This document shows positions 33,786 to 42,406 of a stretch of DNA of 47,591 nt, in pieces. Positions within the stretch are counted from its first letter, which is position 1; each line of letters begins with the position of its first letter. The DNA comes from CAZBYL01 sp964522805. GTDB lineage: Bacteria; Synergistota; Synergistia; Synergistales; Synergistaceae. Under the pieces are notes generated by a model. It had not been told where the DNA came from. It was given only the letters and a program-made list of their open reading frames with translations, and did not search any database. The stretch lies in assembly GCA_964522805.1 (NCBI GenBank), contig CAZFWP010000003.1, positions 1-47,591 of the forward strand, read 5' to 3'. The translations under genes were made by a program, and so were the position numbers.

Positions 33786-34595
33786 TTATATTTTTAGATA
33801 TCTCTCAACGATAAAGGCGACCCCGTCTTCATTATTTGTCGGGGCTACCTCATCAGCAGCGGTTTTAACCTCGTAAGAGGCATTGCCCATCGCTACTCCC
33901 CACCCTGCCCATTCAAGCATCTCTTTGTCGTTGCCGGAGTCACCTATAGCCAAGACATCGCACCTCTCCACGCCTGCGTGACGCGCGGCGATTTCTAAAC
34001 CGCGTGCTTTGTTAACTTGCGGATGCACCATTTCCACAAAGGCTCCCCATGAGGTGGCGCAGTAGAGTCTGTTGGAAAAATGTTCTTTGGTGCATCTTGC
34101 CATTTCATAAAAAGTTTCCTTGTCCTGCGAAATACCCAGGAGCTTTGTGGCGTCTGTGCGGTATTGCCAAAAGTGTTCCCCTAAAGACAGCGGTTCAATT
34201 TTGGCGATACTTTCATAGAATTTAGCCTTGGGGTCGCTGCCGTCCTGCACATATAGCCGATCATCCGAATACACCTGTATGTACCAGTCCATGGAATGGT
34301 AAAATGCCAGCACCTCAGCAGTTAAATCTTCGCCGAGCCCTCTTTCATAAATAGTCTCATTATTAACGGGGTTTCGTACAATGGCGCCGTTATAAAAGAC
34401 GCAGGGATCTGTAATGCCTATCTCCTTGATTATCGGCATTGCCGACGGGTACATTCGTCCCGTGGCGATGATAACCTTTGTCCCTTCCGCCATGGCCTTT
34501 TGCAGTGAGGTCTTTGTTCTGGTGCTCACAGATCCTCGGCTGTCAAAAAGAGTGCCGTCCAAATCAAGGGCGATAAGTTTGGGTTTATAGCTCAT
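33786..34595 (-). CDS. Cof-type HAD-IIB family hydrolase
   Basis: The product (269 residues) is a cytoplasmic HAD phosphatase of subfamily IIB, typically acting on sugar, nucleotide or cofactor phosphates. Motif I is ALDLDGTLFDSRG, motif II is IIATGRMYPSA, the conserved Lys is in HPQVNKARGL, and motif IV is AIGDSGNDKEMLEWAGWGVAMGNA. Length and C2-type cap fit. Its ATG overlaps the cobS stop by 4 bases (ATGA), so it is translationally coupled to cobalamin assembly; a role in removing a phosphate from a cobalamin intermediate is an inference only. Family certainty is high. Confidence 0.9.
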   Translation of the reverse strand: MSYKPKLIALDLDGTLFDSRGSVSTRTKTSLQKAMAEGTKVIIATGRMYPSAMPIIKEIGITDPCVFYNGAIVRNPVNNETIYERGLGEDLTAEVLAFYHSMDWYIQVYSDDRLYVQDGSDPKAKFYESIAKIEPLSLGEHFWQYRTDATKLLGISQDKETFYEMARCTKEHFSNRLYCATSWGAFVEMVHPQVNKARGLEIAARHAGVERCDVLAIGDSGNDKEMLEWAGWGVAMGNASYEVKTAADEVAPTNNEDGVAFIVERYLKI

Positions 34596-35398
34596 AGGGC
34601 GAATACCGCAAGGGAGATCAATTCACCGGCGACAGCCACGGCGCCCAAAACATCTCCGTTAACCCCGCCGAGTTTATTATTCATTCTTTGGGCTGTGCAT
34701 AGGGCGAATAGAGAAACCAATATTAATGACAGAAGCCACTCAAAGGGGGCAAATGGCAGAAGAACAAGCGTGCAGACCAAGGCGGTGAACAGTTCATAAC
34801 CGTCAAAGCCGTCAACCCAACCTTTTGCCATACCTTCAGGCCAAGGATAGTTGCCGTAAAAGGCTGCGACACAAGTGCCAAACCGTCCCACGCCACCAGC
34901 CACCATCAAGGCGGCAGCTTCTTGGTGCTGCCCTAGAGATAGAAGCAGCCCCGTCCAAAGCCCAAAGGCGATAATCAAAGCAGTGACGCCGTAAGAGCCC
35001 ACACGGCTGTCCTTCATTATTTCGCGCATTTTTTCTCCGCTCTTGCCGGAGCCTATCCCGTCCCAGAGGTCTCCCCAGCCGTCTAAATGAAGCGACCAGC
35101 CGGCCATGGCATAAAAAGCCGCGCCTATCCACACTGAACCTATCTGTCCAATGCCGAGAATGTTTACGGCAGTAATCAATACTCCTGTAAACAAACCTAA
35201 GATGCCGCCGGCCAGAGGAATAACAGTGAGAACTCTTTTGCCTTCCGGCAGCGTCTTCGGCCACATCCTTTTCGGCAGAGGTATCCTGGTTACCAGTGTC
35301 CAAATGACGACGAAACGGGCGATAAAATCAAAGCGAAACGCCGGATTCTTAATTTCATGTTCCATCTTGTTCAAATACTCTTTAAAGAGTTCTTTCAT
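34592..35398 (-). CDS. cobS: Adenosylcobinamide-GDP ribazoletransferase
   Basis: CobS is the membrane enzyme that joins adenosylcobinamide-GDP with alpha-ribazole (phosphate) in the last step of cobalamin assembly. The 268 residues have several membrane segments. The active-site motif is HLDGWGDLWDGIGSG (DGxxDxxDG), followed by MKDSRVGSYG and a C-terminal GGVNGDVLGA, all typical. An AAAGG ribosome site supports the start. It overlaps the HAD gene by 4 bases. Upstream, a 365-base gap with a terminator-like hairpin separates it from cobU. A likely promoter (TTTAAA, 16 bases, TATATT) lies between that hairpin and the gene. Confidence 0.95.
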   Translation of the reverse strand: MKELFKEYLNKMEHEIKNPAFRFDFIARFVVIWTLVTRIPLPKRMWPKTLPEGKRVLTVIPLAGGILGLFTGVLITAVNILGIGQIGSVWIGAAFYAMAGWSLHLDGWGDLWDGIGSGKSGEKMREIMKDSRVGSYGVTALIIAFGLWTGLLLSLGQHQEAAALMVAGGVGRFGTCVAAFYGNYPWPEGMAKGWVDGFDGYELFTALVCTLVLLPFAPFEWLLSLILVSLFALCTAQRMNNKLGGVNGDVLGAVAVAGELISLAVFAL

Positions 35399-35473
35399 AA
35401 AAAACGACCTTTCATAAATGTAATGCGTATTGCTTATTAATATAACAGAAAACAGCCGCTTTTAAATAAAAAT

Positions 35474-35512
35474 GCCGGCGAACATTTTTATCGCGTAAAA
35501 ATGTTCGCCGGC
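35474..35512 (-). terminator. Terminator downstream of cobU
   Basis: A perfect 17-base stem (gccggcgaacattttta at 35474-35490 with 35496-35512) and a 5-base loop. On the minus strand it is followed by ATTTTTATTT. It would end transcription from cobU before cobS. Confidence 0.8.
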
Positions 35513-35634
35513 GTTATTTATCTGCTGTATATCTGTGAAAGACCAGATAGCTGCTGATTATATGCACTGTTTACGTCATAGCCGTCCGTGTCTCTTTGAT
35601 AAACAAACTAAGCGGCAGAGGAAGAAGCTAAGCT

Positions 35635-35667
35635 TGATTTACGCAAATATACAATTTATGTAAATCA
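35635..35667. repeat. Separated palindrome TGATTTAC / GTAAATCA
   Basis: Two 8-base half-sites (35635-35642 and 35660-35667) separated by 17 bases, in an A/T-rich stretch between cobU and cobS. It has the look of a protein operator, but the binding factor is unknown, and it lies upstream of the terminator relative to cobS. Confidence 0.45.
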
Positions 35668-35763
35668 CTTTTCGCACGAAATCATCGATATCGGCTTTCT
35701 GCCAATAATCAGCGGACAGCACGCCGGTTATAATTGAAGGATTACTGCTTAATCAGCGCTTCT

Positions 35764-36327
35764 CTAGAGCCCCTCTGCTGAGCCCTTGACCCACAGCGGG
35801 CAGCCTGCTACCACAAGAGCCACGCGGTGTGCCTTGGAGGCGCAAAGTTGGTTCATTCTGCCCTGAAGATCACGAAATCTGCGGCTCATCAGATATTCTG
35901 GAACCAGTCCGAAGCCGACCTCGTTGCTGACAATTACAAGATGAGTCTCGCCCATAGGTGCGGCGCAAAGTCTCTCTGTAAGACCTTTTATCTCGCACTC
36001 TCTTGCGAACCATTCCTCTTCATTGCCCCTTTCGGCACAGTTATCAGCTAAAAAAAGTCTCGTTAACCACATTGTCAGACAGTCCATGAGCAGCAGACCG
36101 CTAAGAGAAGATACCTCCTCCGGAAGTTTTTCCGGTTCTCCTTCCCATGTGCCCCATTCCTCTGGACGTCTGCTTTTGTGAATAGCGATGCGTTTTTCCA
36201 TTTCTGCGTCTTTGCATTCGGCTGTGGCGATATAAGTTACCGGTTTGTCGCTTTCGAGTGCTATTTTCTCAGCGAAAGTGCTCTTGCCGCTTCTTGCACC
36301 GCCGAGAATAAGGGTAATTTCAGACAT
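35764..36327 (-). CDS. cobU: Adenosylcobinamide kinase / phosphate guanylyltransferase
   Basis: CobU phosphorylates adenosylcobinamide and transfers GMP to it, giving the CobS substrate. The 187 residues start with TLILGGARSGKSTFAEKIA, the P-loop at residues 9-17. They contain YIATAECKDAEMEKRIAIHK with the catalytic-site HK, LLMDCLTMWLTRLF, and HLVIVSNEVGFGLVPE, all typical, and end near VKGSAEGL. It begins 12 bases after the AsmA-like gene and has a GAGAGA ribosome site, so the two are probably cotranscribed. The rest of the nucleotide-loop pathway (CobT, CobC) is not adjacent. Confidence 0.95.
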   Translation of the reverse strand: MSEITLILGGARSGKSTFAEKIALESDKPVTYIATAECKDAEMEKRIAIHKSRRPEEWGTWEGEPEKLPEEVSSLSGLLLMDCLTMWLTRLFLADNCAERGNEEEWFARECEIKGLTERLCAAPMGETHLVIVSNEVGFGLVPEYLMSRRFRDLQGRMNQLCASKAHRVALVVAGCPLWVKGSAEGL

Positions 36328-36339
36328 TCTCTCTCTCCT

Positions 36340-39300
36340 CTATATGCCGAAATCGATATTTTTCAGGATATTTTCAAGGGTCTGTTCCAAAACCTGTCCT
36401 TTGACATTATCCGGAGTTTTGGAGCTCCCCGGCCCTACCGGGATTTCAAATTTTAGCTTAAAAGTTGTGTTGCCGTCGAGCTCATTATCCTTGGGATCTC
36501 CTGCGGATTTTGGTATCACATCGCTGCCGGTGCTCCTGCGCACTGCCTTGTCCACTTTGATGTTGGAGAACGTAGGAGAATCAATAGTACCTCCAATATT
36601 CATTGTAATGAAGCTGAAGTCGCTCTTTGTGAAGCCAGAGAGCACTCCTCCGAGCACACCGCGCAGGATCGCTGCTTTATCCACAGTCCCTTCGACGATA
36701 TCCGCTCCTGTGCTCAGTACTCCCTGCATTGCTCCCAGAAGTGCGTTCAAGGCACGAATATTAACCTTGCCCATTGCGAACATGCTCAGCCCTCTCTTGG
36801 GAGTAACCATACCGTCAAGCATGACATAACGATAGACCGGGTCTCCGTCGGGGGCTGTAGCTTGGCTGCCGGGAAGGATCGTCAAGTAGCCGCCGTCATA
36901 GGTAAAAGTTGCTTTTATAGCTTTAAACCGCAGCGGTTTGCCTGAGGTATATTTCTTGGCTGCTTCAACAGCTTCAAATTGAGATATTTCGCCATTATTC
37001 ATGAAGATGACGCCGCTGCCCTTAATAGTACTGAGGCGTCCTGTTTCTCCCTCACCGCGGATCTTTAAATCTCCTTTGCCGGTGACATCTCCTTTGAGTG
37101 CGGGAAACGCCTGCTTTATTGTGGAACTTATATCTACGCTGAGTGCGGTGATATTGCCACCCCAAAAGCTCTTGTTCATGTCGATGGCGACGCCGCCCTT
37201 TAATGTGCCGCTGTTCATCTCCGCTTTTACGTCTTCCATAAAGGCGTAACCATCGGAAATAAAGAAGGGCGCGTTAACGTTTTTGAGGGTTATTCCCATA
37301 AACTTCATCTGCGTCGATGAGAATGTCCCCTTTCCTTCAAATGTGCCCGTCTTGCCGCGTGCCTGCAGATTGAACTTTACCCGCCCGCCGAGACCGGCTC
37401 TGAATTTATCCGGCAGATAGGCTCCAAATTGTTTTATGTCAACGGCTATGCCTTTGGCGTCCAGTGTGGAGTTCCACTGCCCGTCTTTTTTGAACATTTT
37501 GGCACTGCCGAATATTCTCCCGCCGCTGAGTTTGGCTTCCGCTTTGGCAATACGGATCTCTGACATGTTTCCGCTGAAGTCAACATCAACAACAGGAAGC
37601 ATAAAGCCTCTGTAACGCAGCGGCGTCAAAGTTCCCTTACCTGTGAAGGAGGGGCTGGCGGGTGTTCCGCCAACAGAAATTTCGCCCTTTACCAGTCCCT
37701 GTATGCCGCGGACCGAGGGCAAATATTTGCGCAGAGCCTCGTAAATATTGATGTTTTTAGAGCTGACAGATAGATTCAACGCGGCTTCGTTCGCCGGTTT
37801 GCCTTTCTCTGCCAAAGAGATTGTGCCGTTTACAATATTTTCGCCGCGGAGGAAATTTACCTTAAGCCCATCAAGGCGAATTTCTTTAGCGGTGCCGCTG
37901 ACTGTGCCGCTGATGTCTTTTGCTGTAAATGTCGTCCAGCGCAAGTCAGAGTCGGCGAGTATGGCTTTCCAGGCTAGACCGCTGCCCTTGTCCTCCGCTG
38001 TTACATCTACTGTGCACTTACCCTCCATGTCCTCTCTTTTGCGCAGCAGGCCATTAAGTGCCGCAATGTCCATGCCGTACAGCTTGCCTGACAAAGCCCA
38101 AGTAGCAGCGGAGGCAGGCGGCAGATTGACATAACATTTAAGGGAAGCGCTGCCGTCATAAGCGGAGACATTCATTGGCGCAAGTGCCAGCTTGCCTGTT
38201 TTATAGGTGACGTCGGAAGCAAATCTATCAATTCTCATATCCATAAAACGCCCGCCCGCAGTCCTCACATTAGCTTCAAGCATTGGGTCTGCGGCGGTGC
38301 CCTTTAAAGTCCAAGAGCCAAAGATGTTTGCCTCAACAGTCATTGTTTTAAAGAATGGCACTAAGTTGTAAAGATGTGTGGTTTTGAGATTCGCAGCCTT
38401 GCCAAAGAAGTCGAGGAGTGTATCACTGCCGTTCAGTATCGCGCGTCCAGAGGCGGTGAGACTTGCTCCGTTCCAAGTGGCGGCGGCCGAAGGCACCACA
38501 AGTGAGCCTTCTTTAATGCTGTACTCCGCCTTGGCTTTAATATCTTTCACATTGCCTATCTTTTCGATGAATACTTGTGGGGACGAAAGTTCCGCTTGAA
38601 TTTTCCAGGCACCGGTAATGCCGCGCAAAGAGGCGGAAGACTTAAATATACCATTAAGTTTATATTTTTTAAGTGCCGTTATAGAAGTTCCGAGTTCGTG
38701 CAAGGACATCTCATTGGCGATCAAATTGAGGTCCGTCATGGTGTTCTTGGCAAAGCTGCACTTGCCGGTCAGAGCTATTTTCTGTCCGTTGTGCATGGCG
38801 GAGAAATCGACAGTTCCCGAAGGAGAGCCGTCAAAACTGGCTTTCCCCGCAAGACCGACAAATTTCATATTGTTATAGCTGATGTCGGATGGAGCTATTT
38901 CCACTGTGCCGACAAGAGCGTTCAACGGGCCTTTGATGTCCGCTTCGAGTGAAGTTATGCCGCCGCTAAGGAAGAGAGAGTGTTTGCGGACATCTTCACC
39001 GAACTTGTCTGTCCAGTCGGAAAAGCGCAGATCCTTAGCGCTCAGATTCAGCGTTAGCGTCTGCACCTCTTTGCGTGTGTCCAGAACAAATTTGCCCTTC
39101 AGTAAAGAGCGGAAGACTTTTCCCTCTCCCAGCTCAACATCGACAAGTCCCTTATTATAAGTCCATTTAGCCTCTATACCCGAAAGCGGAATACCCTGAA
39201 TGACGGCTTCAGAAAGAGTGCCTTTCCCGATGGCGCTCATATCTTTCCCCCGCCCTTTTAATGTGCCGGAGGCGCTGAGGTGTCCCCGCACTCCGTAAGT

Positions 39301-40020
39301 GCTGACACTGGGGATTAATTCCGCTGTTTGATAGAGGTCGAGATTTTTTGTGGAAAATTTAAGATCTAAAGATGGATATACAGCTCCGGAGATATCAGCC
39401 ATGCCCTTTTCAAGGGAGACGGAAAAATTATCAAAAACCCAGCTGTTGTTTTCTTTCTTTATGATTCCGGCAGCGGAGAAAGCCTTTTCCTTTGCCGTAC
39501 CGCTGATATTTACCTTAAACCATTCGGAGCCGTTAAGCCTAACGGAGCCTTTGGTAATCTTGGCGCGTCCCCATTTGGAGCTCACATCCCATTTTGAGAG
39601 CTCGATTTTATCGATGGGGATATCTGTGGTTTTAGAAGATTTCGTCTTCTTGGGCAGAAGACTGTTAAGTGAATCATAGTCAGACTTTAATCCGTTTATT
39701 TCCATGAGAGAAAGTCGAGGTGAGTTTTTGAGCAGGCTTATCATTGACAATCTGATGCCTATTTCTTCTGCCGTTAGCAGAGTTTTGCCGCTGCGTACTA
39801 AGTGAACTGTTCCGGTGCGAAAACCGACAAAGGGGTTTCCGGAAAGAGAATCAGTCTTCAAAGTAACATTAAGCTCCTTTTGAACGGCCGTGTTAAGCTG
39901 GCTCAAGACCATTTCACCCAAAAAGTCCACCTGAGTGAGAACAGCAAGAGCTATACAAAAAACAGCTATTAAAACAGCACTGGCGATTGTCGCCTTCTTC
40001 ATTATTTTTTTCAAAAACAT
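36340..40020 (-). CDS. AsmA-like outer-membrane biogenesis/lipid-transfer family protein
   Basis: The product (about 1,226 residues) is anchored by one N-terminal helix (KATIASAVLIAVFCIALAVL). A long periplasmic beta-rich body follows, with many repeats such as GKGTFSSTQMKFMGITLKNV and the AsmA-type N-terminal segment SGKTLLTAEEIGIRLSMISL. This matches the AsmA/YhdP/TamB superfamily, whose members form beta-groove bridges that carry phospholipids or affect outer-membrane assembly. The C-terminus ends KNIDFGI with no separate domain. I chose the ATG at 40020, which lies after a probable promoter (40076-40104); the earlier ATG at 40104 would overlap it. cobU follows directly. An outer membrane in this organism is implied. 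Confidence 0.85.
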   Translation of the reverse strand: MFLKKIMKKATIASAVLIAVFCIALAVLTQVDFLGEMVLSQLNTAVQKELNVTLKTDSLSGNPFVGFRTGTVHLVRSGKTLLTAEEIGIRLSMISLLKNSPRLSLMEINGLKSDYDSLNSLLPKKTKSSKTTDIPIDKIELSKWDVSSKWGRAKITKGSVRLNGSEWFKVNISGTAKEKAFSAAGIIKKENNSWVFDNFSVSLEKGMADISGAVYPSLDLKFSTKNLDLYQTAELIPSVSTYGVRGHLSASGTLKGRGKDMSAIGKGTLSEAVIQGIPLSGIEAKWTYNKGLVDVELGEGKVFRSLLKGKFVLDTRKEVQTLTLNLSAKDLRFSDWTDKFGEDVRKHSLFLSGGITSLEADIKGPLNALVGTVEIAPSDISYNNMKFVGLAGKASFDGSPSGTVDFSAMHNGQKIALTGKCSFAKNTMTDLNLIANEMSLHELGTSITALKKYKLNGIFKSSASLRGITGAWKIQAELSSPQVFIEKIGNVKDIKAKAEYSIKEGSLVVPSAAATWNGASLTASGRAILNGSDTLLDFFGKAANLKTTHLYNLVPFFKTMTVEANIFGSWTLKGTAADPMLEANVRTAGGRFMDMRIDRFASDVTYKTGKLALAPMNVSAYDGSASLKCYVNLPPASAATWALSGKLYGMDIAALNGLLRKREDMEGKCTVDVTAEDKGSGLAWKAILADSDLRWTTFTAKDISGTVSGTAKEIRLDGLKVNFLRGENIVNGTISLAEKGKPANEAALNLSVSSKNINIYEALRKYLPSVRGIQGLVKGEISVGGTPASPSFTGKGTLTPLRYRGFMLPVVDVDFSGNMSEIRIAKAEAKLSGGRIFGSAKMFKKDGQWNSTLDAKGIAVDIKQFGAYLPDKFRAGLGGRVKFNLQARGKTGTFEGKGTFSSTQMKFMGITLKNVNAPFFISDGYAFMEDVKAEMNSGTLKGGVAIDMNKSFWGGNITALSVDISSTIKQAFPALKGDVTGKGDLKIRGEGETGRLSTIKGSGVIFMNNGEISQFEAVEAAKKYTSGKPLRFKAIKATFTYDGGYLTILPGSQATAPDGDPVYRYVMLDGMVTPKRGLSMFAMGKVNIRALNALLGAMQGVLSTGADIVEGTVDKAAILRGVLGGVLSGFTKSDFSFITMNIGGTIDSPTFSNIKVDKAVRRSTGSDVIPKSAGDPKDNELDGNTTFKLKFEIPVGPGSSKTPDNVKGQVLEQTLENILKNIDFGI

Positions 40021-40075
40021 TCCACCCTGCCCGACGACGTTTTGCGAATCAAAGACTAATGACTCCACGATTTTG

Positions 40076-40104
40076 AATATAAACAAATTTATTCTACCAC
40101 GCAA
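40076..40104 (-). promoter_or_regulatory. Probable promoter of the AsmA-cobU transcript
   Basis: On the minus strand TTGCGT (40099-40104) is followed after 17 bases by TATATT (40076-40081), an acceptable sigma-70 pair, about 55 bases before the chosen start. It supports the downstream start codon at 40020. Confidence 0.5.
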
Positions 40105-40190
40105 CAGTAAAAGCCTCTATCTGGGGATGGTAAACAGACGTGTTTTTACGTATTGAGGTTAATTTTCAAAGGCGTTTTTGTAAAGTGAGA

Positions 40191-40196
40191 TATAAT
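40191..40196 (+). promoter_or_regulatory. Possible -10 box before the two-component operon
   Basis: An exact TATAAT lies 76 bases before the kinase ATG. No good -35 box is seen at the usual distance, so it may be activator dependent or chance. Confidence 0.3.
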
Positions 40197-40271
40197 CATG
40201 CATTATAAAACATTACATATTTTGTTTTTAACGGGCAAAGTTACACAATCGAAGGTCTCAGGGGTGTCAGT

Positions 40272-41660
40272 ATGGAAAAACTTAACTTTGTATTATCTGT
40301 TCCCATAGCGGGGGAGCTATTGCGCCTTTTCATGAACAAAAAATGTCTTGTGGGATTTGTGACGCTGTTTGTGTGGACGGTGAGCCAGTCTGTGCAGTTT
40401 ACTCTGCATCCTGTCTATGAGAACCTTTACAACGCCGCTGTTTTTGAAGAAGGGGGTTATCTGATGATGGCGGCTATGTGGCTGATCCTAAATAACGCCT
40501 GCCGCGCCGTCTTTCTTTACAGCGGCTGGTTTATCTTTTCCGATGGCGTTTCCGAATTTCTCGGTTACAAGCGCCTCGCTTGGATAATGCCGCTTATCGC
40601 TATACCCATAAGCTATTTGAGCACCATCTTTTTCAACTTGCCCTCCGTACCCCATTTCGGTGTGCCGGCGATACTCACTCTTGCCGGCGTATGGGTGCTG
40701 CATTACATAACCAGCGATGTCACCAAGGGAGGATATAAATTGCTTGTACAGGCGTTGCTGGTTTTTTCCATTCAGTGGCTTGACCTCATTCCGCTGCTTA
40801 CGCACTATGGGTTTGGCTGGGGGGAGCTTAGCTCAGCTACCAAAAACGAGGCTCTGCTGATGGGAAAAGATTCCCTCTTAAACATGTTCTGCGGGCTGGG
40901 GTTTGCTGCCAATGCCTCAGTGGCGCTGTTGTTAACCAAACTATTCGTCAGCTATGAAAAACAAATAAGACAGCTGACACTCCTGCGTACTCGTGAGCGT
41001 GAGCTTAACAGACTGCGCCAAGAGCAGTCGAAGTCGCGTCTTTACAGGGAGATGCAATACCTTGTCCATGACTTGAAAAGACCTCTCACCACCGTGCTGG
41101 GACTCGCCGACCTATTGTCGTTGTCGAAAGACCGTTCGACAGAAAGCCATGCTAAGGAGATCGCCGCGGCGGCGGAAAAAATGGACCAAATGATATCGGA
41201 GATAAAAAATCCCCAAGCGATGCGCTCCGTCTCCTTCGACGAACTCATAAACTACACTATGTCGCAGGTGCGCGTAATGCCTTGGGGTGCGAGTGTCGAT
41301 GTTGACTGCCCTTTGGAAGGCAAGCCTATTTGGCTGAATATCAATTTAATACGATTTTCGCGTGTGCTGGTAAATTTATTGGATAATGCCTATCACGCTA
41401 CAGAAAATATCCCGTTTCCTCAAATAACCCTAAGAAGCCGCGGCGTTGCGGATGGGATCTTCATTTATATTGAAGATAACGGTATTGGTTTTTCCGACCC
41501 TTGTGACGGCGCTCCATCTGCTTGGGGCTCGACGGGGCTGGGGTTGATTTTTGCCGGAAAGGCGATAAAGGAAAGCAATGGTACCATGGAACACGCAGTC
41601 CGCCCCGGCGGAGGAACATGCTGTACAATCTGGATGCCTGCGGTAAGAGAGGAAGTGTAG
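40272..41660 (+). CDS. Sensor histidine kinase with multi-span membrane domain
   Basis: The product (462 residues) has an N-terminal membrane region of about six helices with no large periplasmic loop, to about residue 230. A coiled linker (RERELNRLRQEQSKSRLYRE) follows, then the kinase core. The phospho-acceptor motif is LVHDLKRPLTTVLG with His266, the N box LVNLLDNAYHATENI, G1 EDNGIGFSD and G2 GSTGLGLIFAGK. It has an AGGGGT ribosome site. The response-regulator gene starts 2 bases after its stop, so the two form a coupled pair. The membrane-embedded sensor suggests a hydrophobic or membrane-linked signal, or sensing through a partner transporter. It heads a same-strand run that ends in gamma-glutamyltransferase genes. 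Confidence 0.92.
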   Translation: MEKLNFVLSVPIAGELLRLFMNKKCLVGFVTLFVWTVSQSVQFTLHPVYENLYNAAVFEEGGYLMMAAMWLILNNACRAVFLYSGWFIFSDGVSEFLGYKRLAWIMPLIAIPISYLSTIFFNLPSVPHFGVPAILTLAGVWVLHYITSDVTKGGYKLLVQALLVFSIQWLDLIPLLTHYGFGWGELSSATKNEALLMGKDSLLNMFCGLGFAANASVALLLTKLFVSYEKQIRQLTLLRTRERELNRLRQEQSKSRLYREMQYLVHDLKRPLTTVLGLADLLSLSKDRSTESHAKEIAAAAEKMDQMISEIKNPQAMRSVSFDELINYTMSQVRVMPWGASVDVDCPLEGKPIWLNINLIRFSRVLVNLLDNAYHATENIPFPQITLRSRGVADGIFIYIEDNGIGFSDPCDGAPSAWGSTGLGLIFAGKAIKESNGTMEHAVRPGGGTCCTIWMPAVREEV

Positions 41661-41662
41661 CA

Positions 41663-42301
41663 ATGTCTGTTTCCCTGGGAATTATTGATGATGATAAAAA
41701 TATTCTCTATACGGTTAAGGCGATGGCGGAATCGCTTGGTTGGTCTATACGAACAACCGACAACCCTGACGATGTGTTCTCATGGGTGAAAGAAAATATT
41801 ATCGACATATTGCTGGTGGACTACCACATGCCGCTGATGAGCGGAGTGGAGGTGGTGAGGAAGTGTCGTCAGCTTTCGCCCAGTGTGACAATACTGGCGC
41901 TCACTGTTGAAGAATCGCCTGATGTCGCAAGAGAGCTGCTTTTGGCCGGAGCCGATGACTTTGTGTCCAAACCGCTGCGGTTTGCTGATTTCACCGCGAG
42001 GATTTCTCTGCATGCCGAACTGGCTAAATACCGTTGCGATGCCAATTGGAATGAGCGCAGCAAGGGGCTTTCGGAAGAGACGGCGAGACGAGTGCTCAAT
42101 TCCTTTGAGAACAACATGAGGGGGCTGACAGTGGCAGAAGCCTCAGAGTTATTGGGGCTGGCCTATCCTACAGTTCACCGGTATTTGGAATACCTCGTCA
42201 AAAAGGGACAGCTGCAAAGAAAATCCGAAGTTGAAGATGGCAAAAGCGGACGCCCGAGAAATATCTACTGCAAAAACTCACGGACGATAGAGAGAGAATA
42301 A
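41663..42301 (+). CDS. Response regulator with C-terminal helix-turn-helix (CitB-like)
   Basis: The ATG at 41663 lies right after the kinase stop with an AGAGGAAG site and gives 212 residues. The receiver domain starts SLGIIDDDKNILYTVK, with acceptor Asp53 in LLVDYHMPLMSG, the conserved Thr in ILALTVEE and Lys in FVSKPLR. The C-terminal part (GLTVAEASELLGLAYPTVHRYLEYL) is a winged-helix-type DNA-binding segment like that of CitB/DpiA-type regulators of carboxylate transport. The likely target is the transport gene run 105 bases downstream, before which palindromic sequences lie. An open frame starting further upstream overlaps the kinase and is not used. Confidence 0.92.
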   Translation: MSVSLGIIDDDKNILYTVKAMAESLGWSIRTTDNPDDVFSWVKENIIDILLVDYHMPLMSGVEVVRKCRQLSPSVTILALTVEESPDVARELLLAGADDFVSKPLRFADFTARISLHAELAKYRCDANWNERSKGLSEETARRVLNSFENNMRGLTVAEASELLGLAYPTVHRYLEYLVKKGQLQRKSEVEDGKSGRPRNIYCKNSRTIERE

Positions 42302-42331
42302 AGAGAGAAAATATGGACGAACAACTCCCTG

Positions 42332-42383
42332 CTGAATAAACTAGAACAAGGATATAAGCTGGCGAAATATTCAGCTTATTCAG
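42332..42383. promoter_or_regulatory. Nested inverted repeats before the DUF6305 gene, possible operator
   Basis: Two inverted pairs overlap here: CTGAATAA (42332-42339) with TTATTCAG (42376-42383), and ATAAGCTG (42354-42361) with CAGCTTAT (42372-42379). They lie between the response regulator and its presumed target genes, 24 bases before the DUF6305 start codon. The tail lacks a T-run, which argues against a terminator. Operator function is inference. Confidence 0.45.
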
Positions 42384-42406
42384 AAAATCGTAGGGAGGTC
42401 TTTTTT

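Larger units (their letters stand above)
35399..35763. other. Intergenic region between cobU and cobS
   Basis: About 365 bases without a gene. It holds a strong hairpin (35474-35512) and a separated palindrome (35635-35667). No B12-box or other cobalamin riboswitch sequence was found on either strand by reading. Confidence 0.6.

Noticed and set aside
35520..35763. Cobalamin riboswitch upstream of cobS
   Set aside because: No B12-box-like or GCCACTG-type sequence was found on either strand, and a terminator separates the region from cobS.
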